The notes under the pieces are model-generated. The model was not told where the DNA came from. It did not search any database and was given only the letters and a program-made list of their open reading frames with translations. The position numbers were made by a program, and so were the translations under genes. DNA of 7,301 bases from Planctomycetaceae bacterium (GTDB lineage: Bacteria > Planctomycetota > Planctomycetia > Pirellulales > Thermoguttaceae). Shown piece by piece: positions 1-6,517 of this stretch. The first letter of the stretch is position 1, and each line of letters begins with the position of its first letter. The stretch spans positions 1-7,301 of the forward strand of contig SUVI01000175.1 of the NCBI GenBank assembly GCA_015062085.1, in the 5' to 3' direction.

Positions 1-1516
1 CAGTGACGGGGTAGATTATGTGGTTCTTCCGAAGTGGAAGAATATGCTCATTCAGCTTCTGAACATCGCGGGCGTCGGACCGGTCATCGGCGTGATCCTC
101 GGGATCAAGTTCGGACCGATCGTCTTTCTGCTCATTCCGATCGGAAACATTTTCGGCGGGGCGGTCCACGATTTCGTCAGCGGGATGTTCTCCGTGCGGA
201 ATGCCGGATGCAACCTCCCCGCGCAGATGCGCATGACGCTCGGAAACTGGTACTACCGCTTCATGACGGTCTTCCTCTGCGTCATTCTTCTGCTCGTGGT
301 GGCCGTTTTTATTAATGTTCCGGCGAATCTGCTCATTAATATTCCGGATGGCGGCGCGAAAGAGTACTTCTGGCCCGTGGCCGGAGCGATTTTCGTCTAC
401 TATATTCTGGCGATGCTCTTTCCTGTTATGCTTGTGGTGGCCGTTTTTATTAATGTTCCGGCGAATCTGCTCATTAATATTCCGGAAGGCGGCGCGAAAG
501 AGTACTTCTGGCTCGTGGTCGGAGCGATTTTCGTCTACTATATTCTGGCGACGCTCTTTCCTGTGGATAAGATCATTGGGCGGATCTATCCGTTCTTCGG
601 CGCGCTGCTTCTCCTCGGGACGGCACTGCTCGGCGGATCGCTTGTCTGGGAGTATTTCCAGCCCGGTTCTCCCGATTTCCTTTCCATGACGGAGCCGATG
701 CGTGAGACGGCGAAACTCCAGGGACCGGTCATTCCGTGTCTCTTCGTCACGATCGCCTGCGGTATCCTGTCCGGCTTCCACGCCACGCAGTCGCCAATCG
801 TGGCCCGTACGATGGTCTCGGAACGCGAAGGACGCGCCACGTACTACGGCATGATGGTCCTTGAGGGGATCATCGGCATGATCTGGGCCGCCGGCGGAAT
901 GGCGATCTATCACCTGATGCCGGAACAGCTCGCTAAAGACCCCAACGCGGTCCTCGGCGTCATCGTGAACCACTTTATCGGCTCGTACGGCGCGATGGTC
1001 ACGGTCCTGGCCGTCGTCATTCTCGCGATCACCTCCGGCGACACGGCACTGCGAAGCCTGCGGATGAGTCTCGCGGAAGTGCTCCAGTTCCCGCAGAAGA
1101 CGCTCATGAACCGCATCCTGCTCTGCCTGCCGCTGATCGCGATCCTCGCGGGCCTGCTCTACTGGTCGAACCGCGACGCGGACAGCTTCAAGCTCCTGTG
1201 GAACTATTTTGCGTGGGGAAATCAGGTCCTTGCGGCCTCCACGCTGATGGGATGCACGGTGTGGCTCGCGTCCCAGCGAAAGTGCTGGCTCGTGACGCTC
1301 GTGCCGGGAATGTTCATGACGTTCGTGATCCTTTCGTTCATCCTGTTCGCGCCGGGCGAATACAAACTGCCGCAGGGACTGGATCTCCCGCTGAACACCG
1401 CCTACGGGATCGCCGGAGCGCTGACTTTGACCTTCGCCGTCATCTGTGTTGCCCGCGGACGTAAAATGGCGCGGGAAAACGAAGTTTTTCAGGGATCCAA
1501 TGAATCAGAAATTTAA
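1..1516 (+). CDS. cstA: CstA-family carbon starvation / peptide-pyruvate transporter, 5' truncated
   Basis: This is an integral membrane protein of the carbon starvation CstA family, whose members import small nutrients such as pyruvate or peptides. The frame is open to the left edge, and residues before the GTG at 20 read SDGVDY, matching the conserved DG-DYV motif of the family. That GTG is therefore internal, and I infer that roughly 40-60 N-terminal residues lie outside the window. Family signals include [37 protein letters not shown], the [18 protein letters not shown] segment and a late [15 protein letters not shown] motif, with about a dozen hydrophobic helices. The oddity is a near-identical 46-residue segment present twice in tandem (293-564), each copy holding two hydrophobic stretches, so downstream topology should be kept. 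The C-terminus is short and charged. The gene ends 14 bases before trxB and is probably cotranscribed with it. Family call is firm; substrate is unknown. Confidence 0.92.
   Translation, partial: SDGVDYVVLPKWKNMLIQLLNIAGVGPVIGVILGIKFGPIVFLLIPIGNIFGGAVHDFVSGMFSVRNAGCNLPAQMRMTLGNWYYRFMTVFLCVILLLVVAVFINVPANLLINIPDGGAKEYFWPVAGAIFVYYILAMLFPVMLVVAVFINVPANLLINIPEGGAKEYFWLVVGAIFVYYILATLFPVDKIIGRIYPFFGALLLLGTALLGGSLVWEYFQPGSPDFLSMTEPMRETAKLQGPVIPCLFVTIACGILSGFHATQSPIVARTMVSEREGRATYYGMMVLEGIIGMIWAAGGMAIYHLMPEQLAKDPNAVLGVIVNHFIGSYGAMVTVLAVVILAITSGDTALRSLRMSLAEVLQFPQKTLMNRILLCLPLIAILAGLLYWSNRDADSFKLLWNYFAWGNQVLAASTLMGCTVWLASQRKCWLVTLVPGMFMTFVILSFILFAPGEYKLPQGLDLPLNTAYGIAGALTLTFAVICVARGRKMARENEVFQGSNESEI
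293..564 (+). repeat. 138-bp in-frame tandem duplication inside cstA
   Basis: Bases 293-426 recur at 431-564 with a period of exactly 138 bases (46 codons). I count 5 mismatches in 134 aligned bases. Four change the residue (D/E, P/L, A/V and M/T) and one is silent. Each unit encodes [14 protein letters not shown], then a short loop [12 protein letters not shown] ([12 protein letters not shown] in copy 2), then a hydrophobic stretch ending ILAMLFPV or ILATLFPV. Copy 2 runs directly into the family-typical [12 protein letters not shown], whereas copy 1 ends in a novel PVM junction. A smaller echo, ATTAATGTTCCG/ATTAATATTCCG, sits 24 bases apart inside each unit. Confidence 0.95.
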
Positions 1517-1523
1517 GGGGAGG
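1517..1523 (+). promoter_or_regulatory. Ribosome binding site of trxB
   Basis: GGGGAGG lies immediately after the cstA stop codon and 7 bases before the trxB ATG at 1531. It fixes the start and supports translation from a joint cstA-trxB message. Confidence 0.85.
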
Positions 1524-1530
1524 TAAACGA

Positions 1531-2580
1531 ATGAAACGCTCACTCATCATCATCGGAAGCGGACCGGCAGGCTGGACGGCGGCGATCTACGCAGCACGCG
1601 CGAATTTGAAGCCTCTGCTGTTCGAGGGGGCCGTCTCGGCAGAAAATCAGGCGCGAAACACGCTCCCGATGGGACAGCTCGCCATGACGACGGAAGTCGA
1701 GAATTTTCCCGGATTTCCTGCCGGAGATCTGACCGAGTACCTGAAATCTGCGATTGACCCGGACCGTCTCGACTACCTGCCGCCGCATGGAAAGCACGGC
1801 ATCACCGGCCCGGAACTGATGGAGCTGATGCGTCAGCAGGCCGTCAATTTCGGAACGGAGATCGTGCCGGACGACGTCGTGAAACTCGACACTTCCGCGC
1901 GTCCTGACGGACCGTTCCGGATCGAGTCGGCAGAAGGGGACGTCTACGAGGCCGACGCGGTCATCGTCGCAACTGGGGCGAGCGCAAATTGGCTCGGTCT
2001 GCCGTCGGAAGAGCGGTTCAAGAATCTCGGCGTCAGTGCATGCGCAGTGTGCGACGGTGCACTTCCGCGTTTCCGGAATCAGCCCGTGGCGGTCGTCGGA
2101 GGCGGAGATTCCGCGATGGAAGACGCGAATTACCTGAGTCAATTCGCCTCGAAAGTCTACCTGATCCACCGTCGGGATGAGTTCCGTGCCTCAAAATTCA
2201 TGGTGGACCGGACGCTGGCGAATCCGAAGATCGAACCGCTCTACTCCCGGACGGTCGAAGAGGTCCTCGGCGCCCCCAAAACCGGCGTGACGGGCGTTCG
2301 GGTGGCGAGCACAAAAGGGGAGGCTCCGCTCGAAATCGCGGTCTCCGGACTGTTCGTCCTGATCGGACACACGCCGAATACGGAATTTCTCGAGGGCGTC
2401 GTGGAACTGAACGAGAAAAAGTACGTGTGCTGGACGACTCCGGGACGCACTTTTACGAGCGTCGAGGGGATCTTTGCGGCAGGAGACTGCGCAGATTTCG
2501 TCTACCGTCAGGCTAACACTGCGGCAGCGACCGGGTGCATGGCGGCTCTTGATGCGGAACGGTGGCTCGCAGCCCGATGA
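1531..2580 (+). CDS. trxB: Thioredoxin-disulfide reductase
   Basis: This cytosolic FAD enzyme passes electrons from NADPH to thioredoxin. The 349-residue product has every expected element in order. These are the FAD motif GSGPAG (9-14), [16 protein letters not shown] (48-63), the redox-active CAVC (171-174), the NADPH fold GGGDSA (190-195) with HRRDEFRAS (213-221), and the second FAD motif [10 protein letters not shown] (313-322) followed by [20 protein letters not shown]. It is longer than the usual 310-320 residues. The excess falls in two places: after the first FAD strand (about residues 34-48) and before [10 protein letters not shown] (about 69-90, containing [15 protein letters not shown]). 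I recall similar insertions in planctomycete homologues, but that is memory, not a search. The start is set by the strong ribosome site. It is likely cotranscribed with cstA and is followed by a clear terminator. Confidence 0.96.
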   Translation: MKRSLIIIGSGPAGWTAAIYAARANLKPLLFEGAVSAENQARNTLPMGQLAMTTEVENFPGFPAGDLTEYLKSAIDPDRLDYLPPHGKHGITGPELMELMRQQAVNFGTEIVPDDVVKLDTSARPDGPFRIESAEGDVYEADAVIVATGASANWLGLPSEERFKNLGVSACAVCDGALPRFRNQPVAVVGGGDSAMEDANYLSQFASKVYLIHRRDEFRASKFMVDRTLANPKIEPLYSRTVEEVLGAPKTGVTGVRVASTKGEAPLEIAVSGLFVLIGHTPNTEFLEGVVELNEKKYVCWTTPGRTFTSVEGIFAAGDCADFVYRQANTAAATGCMAALDAERWLAAR

Positions 2581-2601
2581 TCCGTATCCTAAAAGATGAC
2601 G

Positions 2602-2659
2602 GAGCTCCGTACGATCCCGAACATGCGGAATCGCGCGGAGCTCATGTTTTTTGTTTTTT
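2602..2659 (+). terminator. Rho-independent terminator after trxB (possibly bidirectional)
   Basis: GAGCTCCG (2602-2609) pairs perfectly with CGGAGCTC (2636-2643). The stem continues inward with CGAT (2612-2615) against ATCG (2630-2633) and CCG (2617-2619) against CGG (2626-2628). It is followed by ATGTTTTTTGTTTTTTC, a good T tract for the + strand. Read on the - strand, the hairpin has A-rich sequence before it and a short TCTTTT after it, so it may also stop the convergent PEP-CTERM transcript, more weakly. Confidence 0.85.
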
Positions 2660-2690
2660 CACTGCGTAAGTCCGTGAAGATCTGTGTATT

Positions 2691-4163
2691 TCAACGCATG
2701 TTGTGTGATCTCCTCGGCTTTCTGAAGAACGTAAACAGTCCAGCTGCGCCAAAGAGCATCAACGCCCACGCGGAAGGTTCCGGGAGCTCGGAAGTCGAGA
2801 AACCCTGGAGCGTCACGTTGGCGGCTGCGTAGTTGGTAAAGTCGAACATGAAAATGTCGCCGCTGGTCTCAGGAGCAAAACTCAGCTGGATGGTGGACGG
2901 GTCAAGAGCCACCGTGTTTGCGAAAAAGTCGGTACCGAGCCAAGCCGCGAATTCTTCTGCCGCAGTCATCGATCCGAGACCGCTGGTCGAGAGTTCCACG
3001 ACAAACGGATTTGAGGATCCCGGCAGTTCGATCCAGCCTTCCGAGACCGAAGTCGTCAGTTCAAGCGTGGAGTTCAGCTCGAGATCGTTCGCACCGGCGA
3101 GTTCTTTTGCAGCATTCAGGACCACGTTCTTTCCGTCATTGGCCGTCGTGAAAAGCGCAGACTTGAGGTTCACCTTTGCGTTGCCGACGGTCGGAAGGGA
3201 AACGATGTTCGTGTTCAGGATCGATGGATCGAGGACCGTCAACGGCATAGCCATCTGGACGTTGAAGTCGCCGGTGAACGTGTTCTGCTGCGTGGCGGTA
3301 AAGGTGCCGAACTGCGTTCCGTCCGTGCCGCCGATGAAAAGATTCACGCTTGGAGTGTATGTTTCACCGTTGAGCGTCGCGGGATCTCCCTCGATCTTAC
3401 CCGCGGTGAAGGCACCGCCGTAAATGTTGAGAGCGCCGTTACCATGCTTTTTCTGGTAAGCGTGGTATCCGATGCAGATCGTTCCGGGAATGCTCTCCCC
3501 GGCACGGCCAATGACGTTGAAAGATCCGCCGTAAAGGTTGATCGAACTCACTTCCGTTCCGCCCTGCGTGTTGGTCCCCAGCCAGACATGCGCGGCGTTG
3601 ATCGTACCGGCATACTGATTCAGGTGATTGTTGCGTCCTCCGTTGCCGTCATGGGAACTGACGTGAACGTCGGCCAGAGACAGTGTTCCCGGCATACTGT
3701 AATCCAGCCGGTTATTCGCGCCCTGCATGGTGATCTGTCCGGAATCGGCACTGCCGTCGAGATTCAGAAAAGTAAATGAACCGCTCGGCCCAAGGATGAC
3801 CGTCATGTTGTTCCGCATCCAAAAACCGTTGAATCGATTATTTCGGATGGAAGTAATGTCGGCGCAGAAGTCGAGTGTGATGTTCGAATTATCGAAACCG
3901 TAGGCCGTCATGGTATTTCCGGCAGGAATGATGTACGTTCCGCTCTGTCCGGTTGTGTGCAGGCCGTAACCGTTCTGGAAAAACTGACTTGCCATGCTCG
4001 CCGGCCAGTTAGCGCTGTTTGAGATGAGGTCATCAGTCCCATTTCCGGTCCAGACAAAAGTCGGGTCCTGAGCTATGGCAGGAACCGTCAGACTGACGCA
4101 CAGTGCGATCCCGCAGAGCTTTCGCATAAATGAACGCATGAATGAACGCATAAATGAACGCAT
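2691..4163 (-). CDS. PEP-CTERM sorting domain protein, exported, beta-helix-like, function unknown
   Basis: This is a 490-residue secreted protein with the tripartite PEP-CTERM tail: PEP at residues 461-463, a hydrophobic stretch 464-480 and a basic end RKPRR (481-485). Such tails are recognised by an exosortase, which is not in this window. The N-terminus carries a signal peptide with hydrophobic core LCGIALCVSLTVPAIA and a likely cleavage at AIA|Q (31/32). The body is rich in N, G, T and S, with recurring strand-turn units such as LNQYAGTINAAHVWLG (181-196), INLYGGSFNVIG (208-219) and LNIYGGAFTAGKI (245-256). This suggests a repetitive beta-solenoid fold; it starts with FVWTGNGTDDLISNSANW, a pattern seen in autotransporter-like PEP-CTERM proteins. 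I chose the ATG at 4163 because the ATG at 4181 overlaps the Shine-Dalgarno. The start region is a 12-base repeat. It is a single-gene unit with its own promoter. No enzymatic motif was recognised. Confidence 0.88.
   Translation of the reverse strand: MRSFMRSFMRSFMRKLCGIALCVSLTVPAIAQDPTFVWTGNGTDDLISNSANWPASMASQFFQNGYGLHTTGQSGTYIIPAGNTMTAYGFDNSNITLDFCADITSIRNNRFNGFWMRNNMTVILGPSGSFTFLNLDGSADSGQITMQGANNRLDYSMPGTLSLADVHVSSHDGNGGRNNHLNQYAGTINAAHVWLGTNTQGGTEVSSINLYGGSFNVIGRAGESIPGTICIGYHAYQKKHGNGALNIYGGAFTAGKIEGDPATLNGETYTPSVNLFIGGTDGTQFGTFTATQQNTFTGDFNVQMAMPLTVLDPSILNTNIVSLPTVGNAKVNLKSALFTTANDGKNVVLNAAKELAGANDLELNSTLELTTSVSEGWIELPGSSNPFVVELSTSGLGSMTAAEEFAAWLGTDFFANTVALDPSTIQLSFAPETSGDIFMFDFTNYAAANVTLQGFSTSELPEPSAWALMLFGAAGLFTFFRKPRRSHNMR
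4123..4163 (-). repeat. 12-bp in-frame tandem repeat at the start of the PEP-CTERM gene
   Basis: Read on the - strand, ATGCGTTCATTY occurs three times (4152-4163, 4140-4151, 4128-4139) and is followed by ATGCG (4123-4127). This encodes MRSF MRSF MRSF MRKL. Four in-frame ATG codons therefore stand 12 bases apart, the first one 5 bases from the Shine-Dalgarno. Only the last, MRKLCGIALC, looks like an ordinary signal peptide start. Confidence 0.92.
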
Positions 4164-4168
4164 GAAAA

Positions 4169-4175
4169 CCTCCTC
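4169..4175 (-). promoter_or_regulatory. Ribosome binding site of the PEP-CTERM gene
   Basis: The - strand reads GAGGAGG here, with 5 bases to the ATG at 4163. A longer frame starting at 4181 would place this site inside the coding region, so the shorter start is preferred. Confidence 0.85.
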
Positions 4176-4207
4176 AAACATAAAAAACGGAAATTCTATT
4201 TAATGAT

Positions 4208-4235
4208 ATTTTACTCCAGAAATCCCTCCCGTCAA
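4208..4235 (-). promoter_or_regulatory. Predicted sigma-70 type promoter of the PEP-CTERM gene
   Basis: On the - strand, TTGACG (4235-4230) and TAAAAT (4213-4208) are separated by 16 bases; each box matches the consensus at 5 of 6 positions. Transcription would begin near 4200, giving a leader of about 37 bases before the start codon. AT-rich sequence upstream could act as an UP element. Confidence 0.6.
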
Positions 4236-4245
4236 GTTTTTTTAG

Positions 4246-4265
4246 AGAAAAATTTGAAATTTTCT
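4246..4265. other. AT-rich inverted repeat upstream of the PEP-CTERM promoter
   Basis: AGAAAAATTT (4246-4255) mirrors AAATTTTCT (4257-4265) around a single G, with one unpaired A. It lies just upstream of the -35 box, where an activator site or UP element would sit. It could also be chance in AT-rich sequence. Confidence 0.35.
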
Positions 4266-4280
4266 GAAAATTTAAAAGGC

Positions 4281-4292
4281 TTTTCCGGAAAA
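4281..4292. other. 12-bp perfect palindrome TTTTCCGGAAAA
   Basis: This perfect palindrome is directly followed by the palindrome TACGTA (4293-4298). It lies about 45 bases upstream of the PEP-CTERM -35 box and could be a regulator site. No regulator family is recognised. Confidence 0.35.
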
Positions 4293-4316
4293 TACGTACC
4301 GATCAGGTCCGATCTC

Positions 4317-4545
4317 ACCACAGAGAGCGCAGAAGAGGCGCAGAAACACACTGAAAAGAAAGAGGAAAAAAGGCACAGTGAACGTGTCCTGACACGAATT
4401 TCACGGAAAGCACAAAAAAAGACACGAAATAGATCTTAAAAAATTTTTAAAATCATTGCGTGAAATTCGTTTTTTTCGTGTTTTTCGTGTTTAAAATTCT
4501 GTGTATCTCCGTGTAAATTCTGTGCCTTCCGTGGTAAAATTCCCG
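4317..4545. repeat. Degenerate intergenic inverted repeat array of 'accacagag' type
   Basis: The left arm opens ACCACAGAG (4318-4326) and contains GCGCAGAA twice (4327-4334, 4338-4345), then CACGAATTTCACGG and ACACGAAA. The right arm is the mirror image: CGTGAAATTCGT, TTTTTCGTG twice (4472-4480, 4481-4489), then CTGTG and CCGTG words ending in CCGTGGT (4529-4535). A perfect 12-base pairing links 4394-4405 (ACGAATTTCACG) with 4459-4470. The centre is the AT-rich near-palindrome TTAAAAAATTTTTAA (4436-4450). Repeats of this vocabulary are scattered between genes in many environmental bacteria. The open frame at 4203-4439 across the left arm is not a gene. Confidence 0.7.
4494..4535. repeat. 21-bp tandem repeat, two copies plus partial third
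   Basis: Copy 1 (4494-4514) and copy 2 (4515-4535) both start AAATTCTGTG and end in a CCGTG-containing stretch. They differ in the middle (TATCT against CCTT). A partial third copy, AAAATTCC, follows. These form the outer part of the right arm of the surrounding array. Confidence 0.7.
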
Positions 4546-4551
4546 GCGTAA

Positions 4552-4568
4552 GGTTTTGGGGTTTTGGG
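4552..4568 (+). other. G2T4G4T4G3 tract
   Basis: GGTTTTGGGGTTTTGGG resembles ciliate telomere units and has three G runs. Three runs are one short of a normal intramolecular quadruplex unless the G4 run counts twice. No function is inferred. Confidence 0.4.
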
Positions 4569-4602
4569 CTAAAGGTCCCACGCGCGACGGCACTCTGCGA
4601 GA

Positions 4603-4630
4603 GCCGTCTGGCTGCCCGTGAAGAGACGGC
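4603..4630. other. 7-bp GC-rich hairpin downstream of proS
   Basis: GCCGTCT (4603-4609) pairs with AGACGGC (4624-4630) around a 14-base loop. It stands 6 bases from the larger hairpin at 4637-4670 and has no T tract on either side, so it is not a classic terminator. Confidence 0.45.
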
Positions 4631-4636
4631 GGCCGT

Positions 4637-4670
4637 GAGAGGGAAACATTTTGGAAATCGTTTCCCTCTC
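4637..4670 (-). terminator. 11-bp perfect hairpin in the proS 3' region
   Basis: GAGAGGGAAAC (4637-4647) pairs perfectly with GTTTCCCTCTC (4660-4670). A further 4-base pairing, ATTT with AAAT, lies inside the 12-base loop. It lies about 65 bases past the proS stop codon in the proS direction. It lacks a following T tract, so it may be a factor-dependent end, an mRNA-stabilising 3' structure or a processing site rather than a textbook terminator. Confidence 0.45.
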
Positions 4671-4696
4671 AGACTCTCTCTTCAAAAACTTTTTAA

Positions 4697-4726
4697 GATT
4701 TTGATCTTTTGATCTTTTGATCTTTT
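4697..4726. repeat. GATCTTTT short tandem repeat
   Basis: GATCTTTT occurs three times without gaps (4703-4710, 4711-4718, 4719-4726), preceded by the degenerate unit GATTTT (4697-4702). It is followed by TAGTTTTTTTTAGTTTTT running into the proS stop codon. The array lies just after proS and contains three GATC sites 8 bases apart. Confidence 0.85.
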
Positions 4727-4735
4727 TAGTTTTTT

Positions 4736-6505
4736 TTAGTTTTTCGACGCTTTGAAACGTTCGCCCGAAACTCGTTCCGTAGAGATCGCGTCCGCAATGG
4801 TCTGAGCGGCTGAATCGAGCGCAATGTTCTGGCAGTCGGCTTCCCAGCGCCATTTCAGTTCCACTTCGTTATTCGCGAGGCCCTTCGGACCGATCACGAC
4901 GCGGAGCGGGAAACCGATCAGGTCGATGTCGTTGAATTTCACGCCCGGGCGCGCGTCACGGTCATCGATCAAGACGTCGATCCCCGCAGCCTGAAGGTCG
5001 GCGTACAGTTTGTTCGCGGCAGCCATCGTCGCTTCGTCATTCACGCGCATCGGGACGATACAGACTTCGTACGGAGCGATGGAGACCGGCCAGATGATCC
5101 CTTTTTCGTCGTAGCTGTTTTCAATGCAGCCTGCGAGAATACGCGCGACGCCGATCCCGTAGCAGCCCATGATGATGGTCTTGAGAGCCTGTCCGTCCGC
5201 ATCGAGGAACTTCGCGCCGAGAGCTTCGGAGTACTTCGTGCCGAGTTTGAAGACGTGTCCGACTTCCATACCGCGCTTGATGATGAATTTTCCGTTCGCG
5301 CAGTTGGGGCAAGAGTCGCCCGCGACGGCGTTTCGGACGTCGGCGTACTGGGTCGGTTCAAAGTCGCGGCCTGGGTTCACTCCGGTAATGTGCGCTTCTT
5401 CGCCAGCAGCGTTCGCACCCGTAACGGCATTGACGACGTACTTCACCGCGATGTCAGCGTAGACCGGGACGTCTTCTTTCAGACCGACCGGGCCGGCGAA
5501 ACCGACCGGGGCACCCGTAACGCGCATGATGGTTTCCGGCGAGGCGAGTTCAAGGGACTTGGCACCGAGCATACGCTTCACTTTGATCTCGTTCACATCA
5601 TGATCGCCGCGGACGACGATGACGACGGGCTTTCCATCCGCTTCGAAAATCATCGTCTTGAGCATTTTGTCGGCCGTGCATTTCAGGAATTTGCAGACAG
5701 CTTCGATGCTGCTCGCGCCGGGAGTCTGGACTTTCTGGATCTCGGCGAGCGGTTCGTCCGATTTCGTGTAGGTGTTCTCACCGATCTCGGCTTTTTCCGT
5801 GTTTGCGGCGTATTTGCAGTCGGGGCAGACGACCACGTTGTCTTCGCCGTTTTCGCCGAGGACCATGAACTCTTTACTCGCATTTCCGCCGATCGCTCCG
5901 CTGTCCGCGTCGACCGGGAGGAAGGTCAGTCCAGCACGCTCGAAGATGCGGTGGTACGCGTCGTACATTTTGTTAAAGGAGGCATCGAGACCTTCCAGCG
6001 ACGTGTCGAAACTGTACGCGTCCTTCATGATGAATTCGCTCGTGCGCATGACGCCGGAACGGGGACGCTCTTCATTGCGGAATTTCGTCTGGATCTGGTA
6101 CAGGGTGATGGGGAGCTGACGGTAGCTCGAAATGTAGCGGGAGACGATGTCGGTGATCGGCTCCTCATGCGTCGGACAGAGAGCGACCGGAGTGCTGGTC
6201 CCGGCACGGTTCAGATTAAATTTCATCAGGACGTTTCCGAACGCTTCCACGCGATTGGTCTGTTCCCAGAGAGACTGCGGAGTCAGCGCGCTCATGAGCA
6301 GCTCGACGGCACCGGCGCGGTTCATTTCTTCACGCACGATGTTTTCCGCCTTCCGGAGCGATTTCAGACCGAGCGGCAGGTAGGCATACACGCCCGCCAT
6401 GGCCTGCGAGATGAGACCGGCGCGAAGCATCAGAATGTGACTGGGGATCTTTGCTCCATCCGGAGCTTCTTTCTGGGTCGTAATGAGCGTCTGTGTCCAG
6501 CGCAT
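4736..6505 (-). CDS. proS: Prolyl-tRNA synthetase, bacterial type with editing domain
   Basis: This cytosolic class II aminoacyl-tRNA synthetase charges tRNA-Pro. The 589 residues fit the bacterial long form (about 570). Class II elements are TPQSLWEQTNR (75-85), CPTHEEPITD (110-119), motif 2 FRNEERPRSGVMRTSEFIMKDAYSF (142-166) and motif 3 GCYGIGVARILAGCIENSYDEKGIIWP (447-473). Between motifs 2 and 3 lies the YbaK-like insertion (about 250-395) that clears mischarged alanine-type products, with DHDVNEIK (301-308) and GFAGPVGL (335-342). The anticodon-binding domain follows (about 478-575), with DDRDARPGVKFNDIDLIGFP (514-533). CPDC (227-230) and CPNC (399-402) could form a metal site; this is inference. 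Start: ATG at 6505 with GAGGA 7 bases upstream. It is monocistronic in this window, divergent from the NfeD-like gene, with a terminator-like hairpin in the leader. Confidence 0.97.
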   Translation of the reverse strand: MRWTQTLITTQKEAPDGAKIPSHILMLRAGLISQAMAGVYAYLPLGLKSLRKAENIVREEMNRAGAVELLMSALTPQSLWEQTNRVEAFGNVLMKFNLNRAGTSTPVALCPTHEEPITDIVSRYISSYRQLPITLYQIQTKFRNEERPRSGVMRTSEFIMKDAYSFDTSLEGLDASFNKMYDAYHRIFERAGLTFLPVDADSGAIGGNASKEFMVLGENGEDNVVVCPDCKYAANTEKAEIGENTYTKSDEPLAEIQKVQTPGASSIEAVCKFLKCTADKMLKTMIFEADGKPVVIVVRGDHDVNEIKVKRMLGAKSLELASPETIMRVTGAPVGFAGPVGLKEDVPVYADIAVKYVVNAVTGANAAGEEAHITGVNPGRDFEPTQYADVRNAVAGDSCPNCANGKFIIKRGMEVGHVFKLGTKYSEALGAKFLDADGQALKTIIMGCYGIGVARILAGCIENSYDEKGIIWPVSIAPYEVCIVPMRVNDEATMAAANKLYADLQAAGIDVLIDDRDARPGVKFNDIDLIGFPLRVVIGPKGLANNEVELKWRWEADCQNIALDSAAQTIADAISTERVSGERFKASKN

Positions 6506-6512
6506 GATGGAT

Positions 6513-6517
6513 TCCTC
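6513..6517 (-). promoter_or_regulatory. Ribosome binding site of proS
   Basis: The - strand reads GAGGA here, 7 bases before the ATG at 6505. It lies directly after the T-rich stretch of the leader. Confidence 0.75.

Noticed and set aside
20..22. GTG at 20 as the true start of cstA
   Set aside because: The frame is open upstream and the preceding residues SDGVDY belong to the conserved family motif, so the gene begins outside the window.
1540..2169. 209-codon open frame on the - strand opposite trxB
   Set aside because: It is antisense to a fully conserved trxB, is rich in arginine and histidine, and has no family resemblance.
2833..3423. 196-codon open frame on the + strand opposite the PEP-CTERM gene
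   Set aside because: The opposite strand has a signal peptide and PEP-CTERM tail in one intact frame; this frame has no features of its own and sits inside it.
4164..4181. Longer start of the PEP-CTERM gene at 4181 (MFEEVF extension)
   Set aside because: Its second to fifth codons are the Shine-Dalgarno GAGGAGG of the ATG at 4163, and no ribosome site precedes 4181.
4203..4439. 78-codon open frame on the + strand containing TTESAEEAQKHTEKKEE
   Set aside because: It is the translation of the intergenic 'accacagag' repeat, a well-known source of false small proteins. It starts inside the PEP-CTERM promoter and has no ribosome site.
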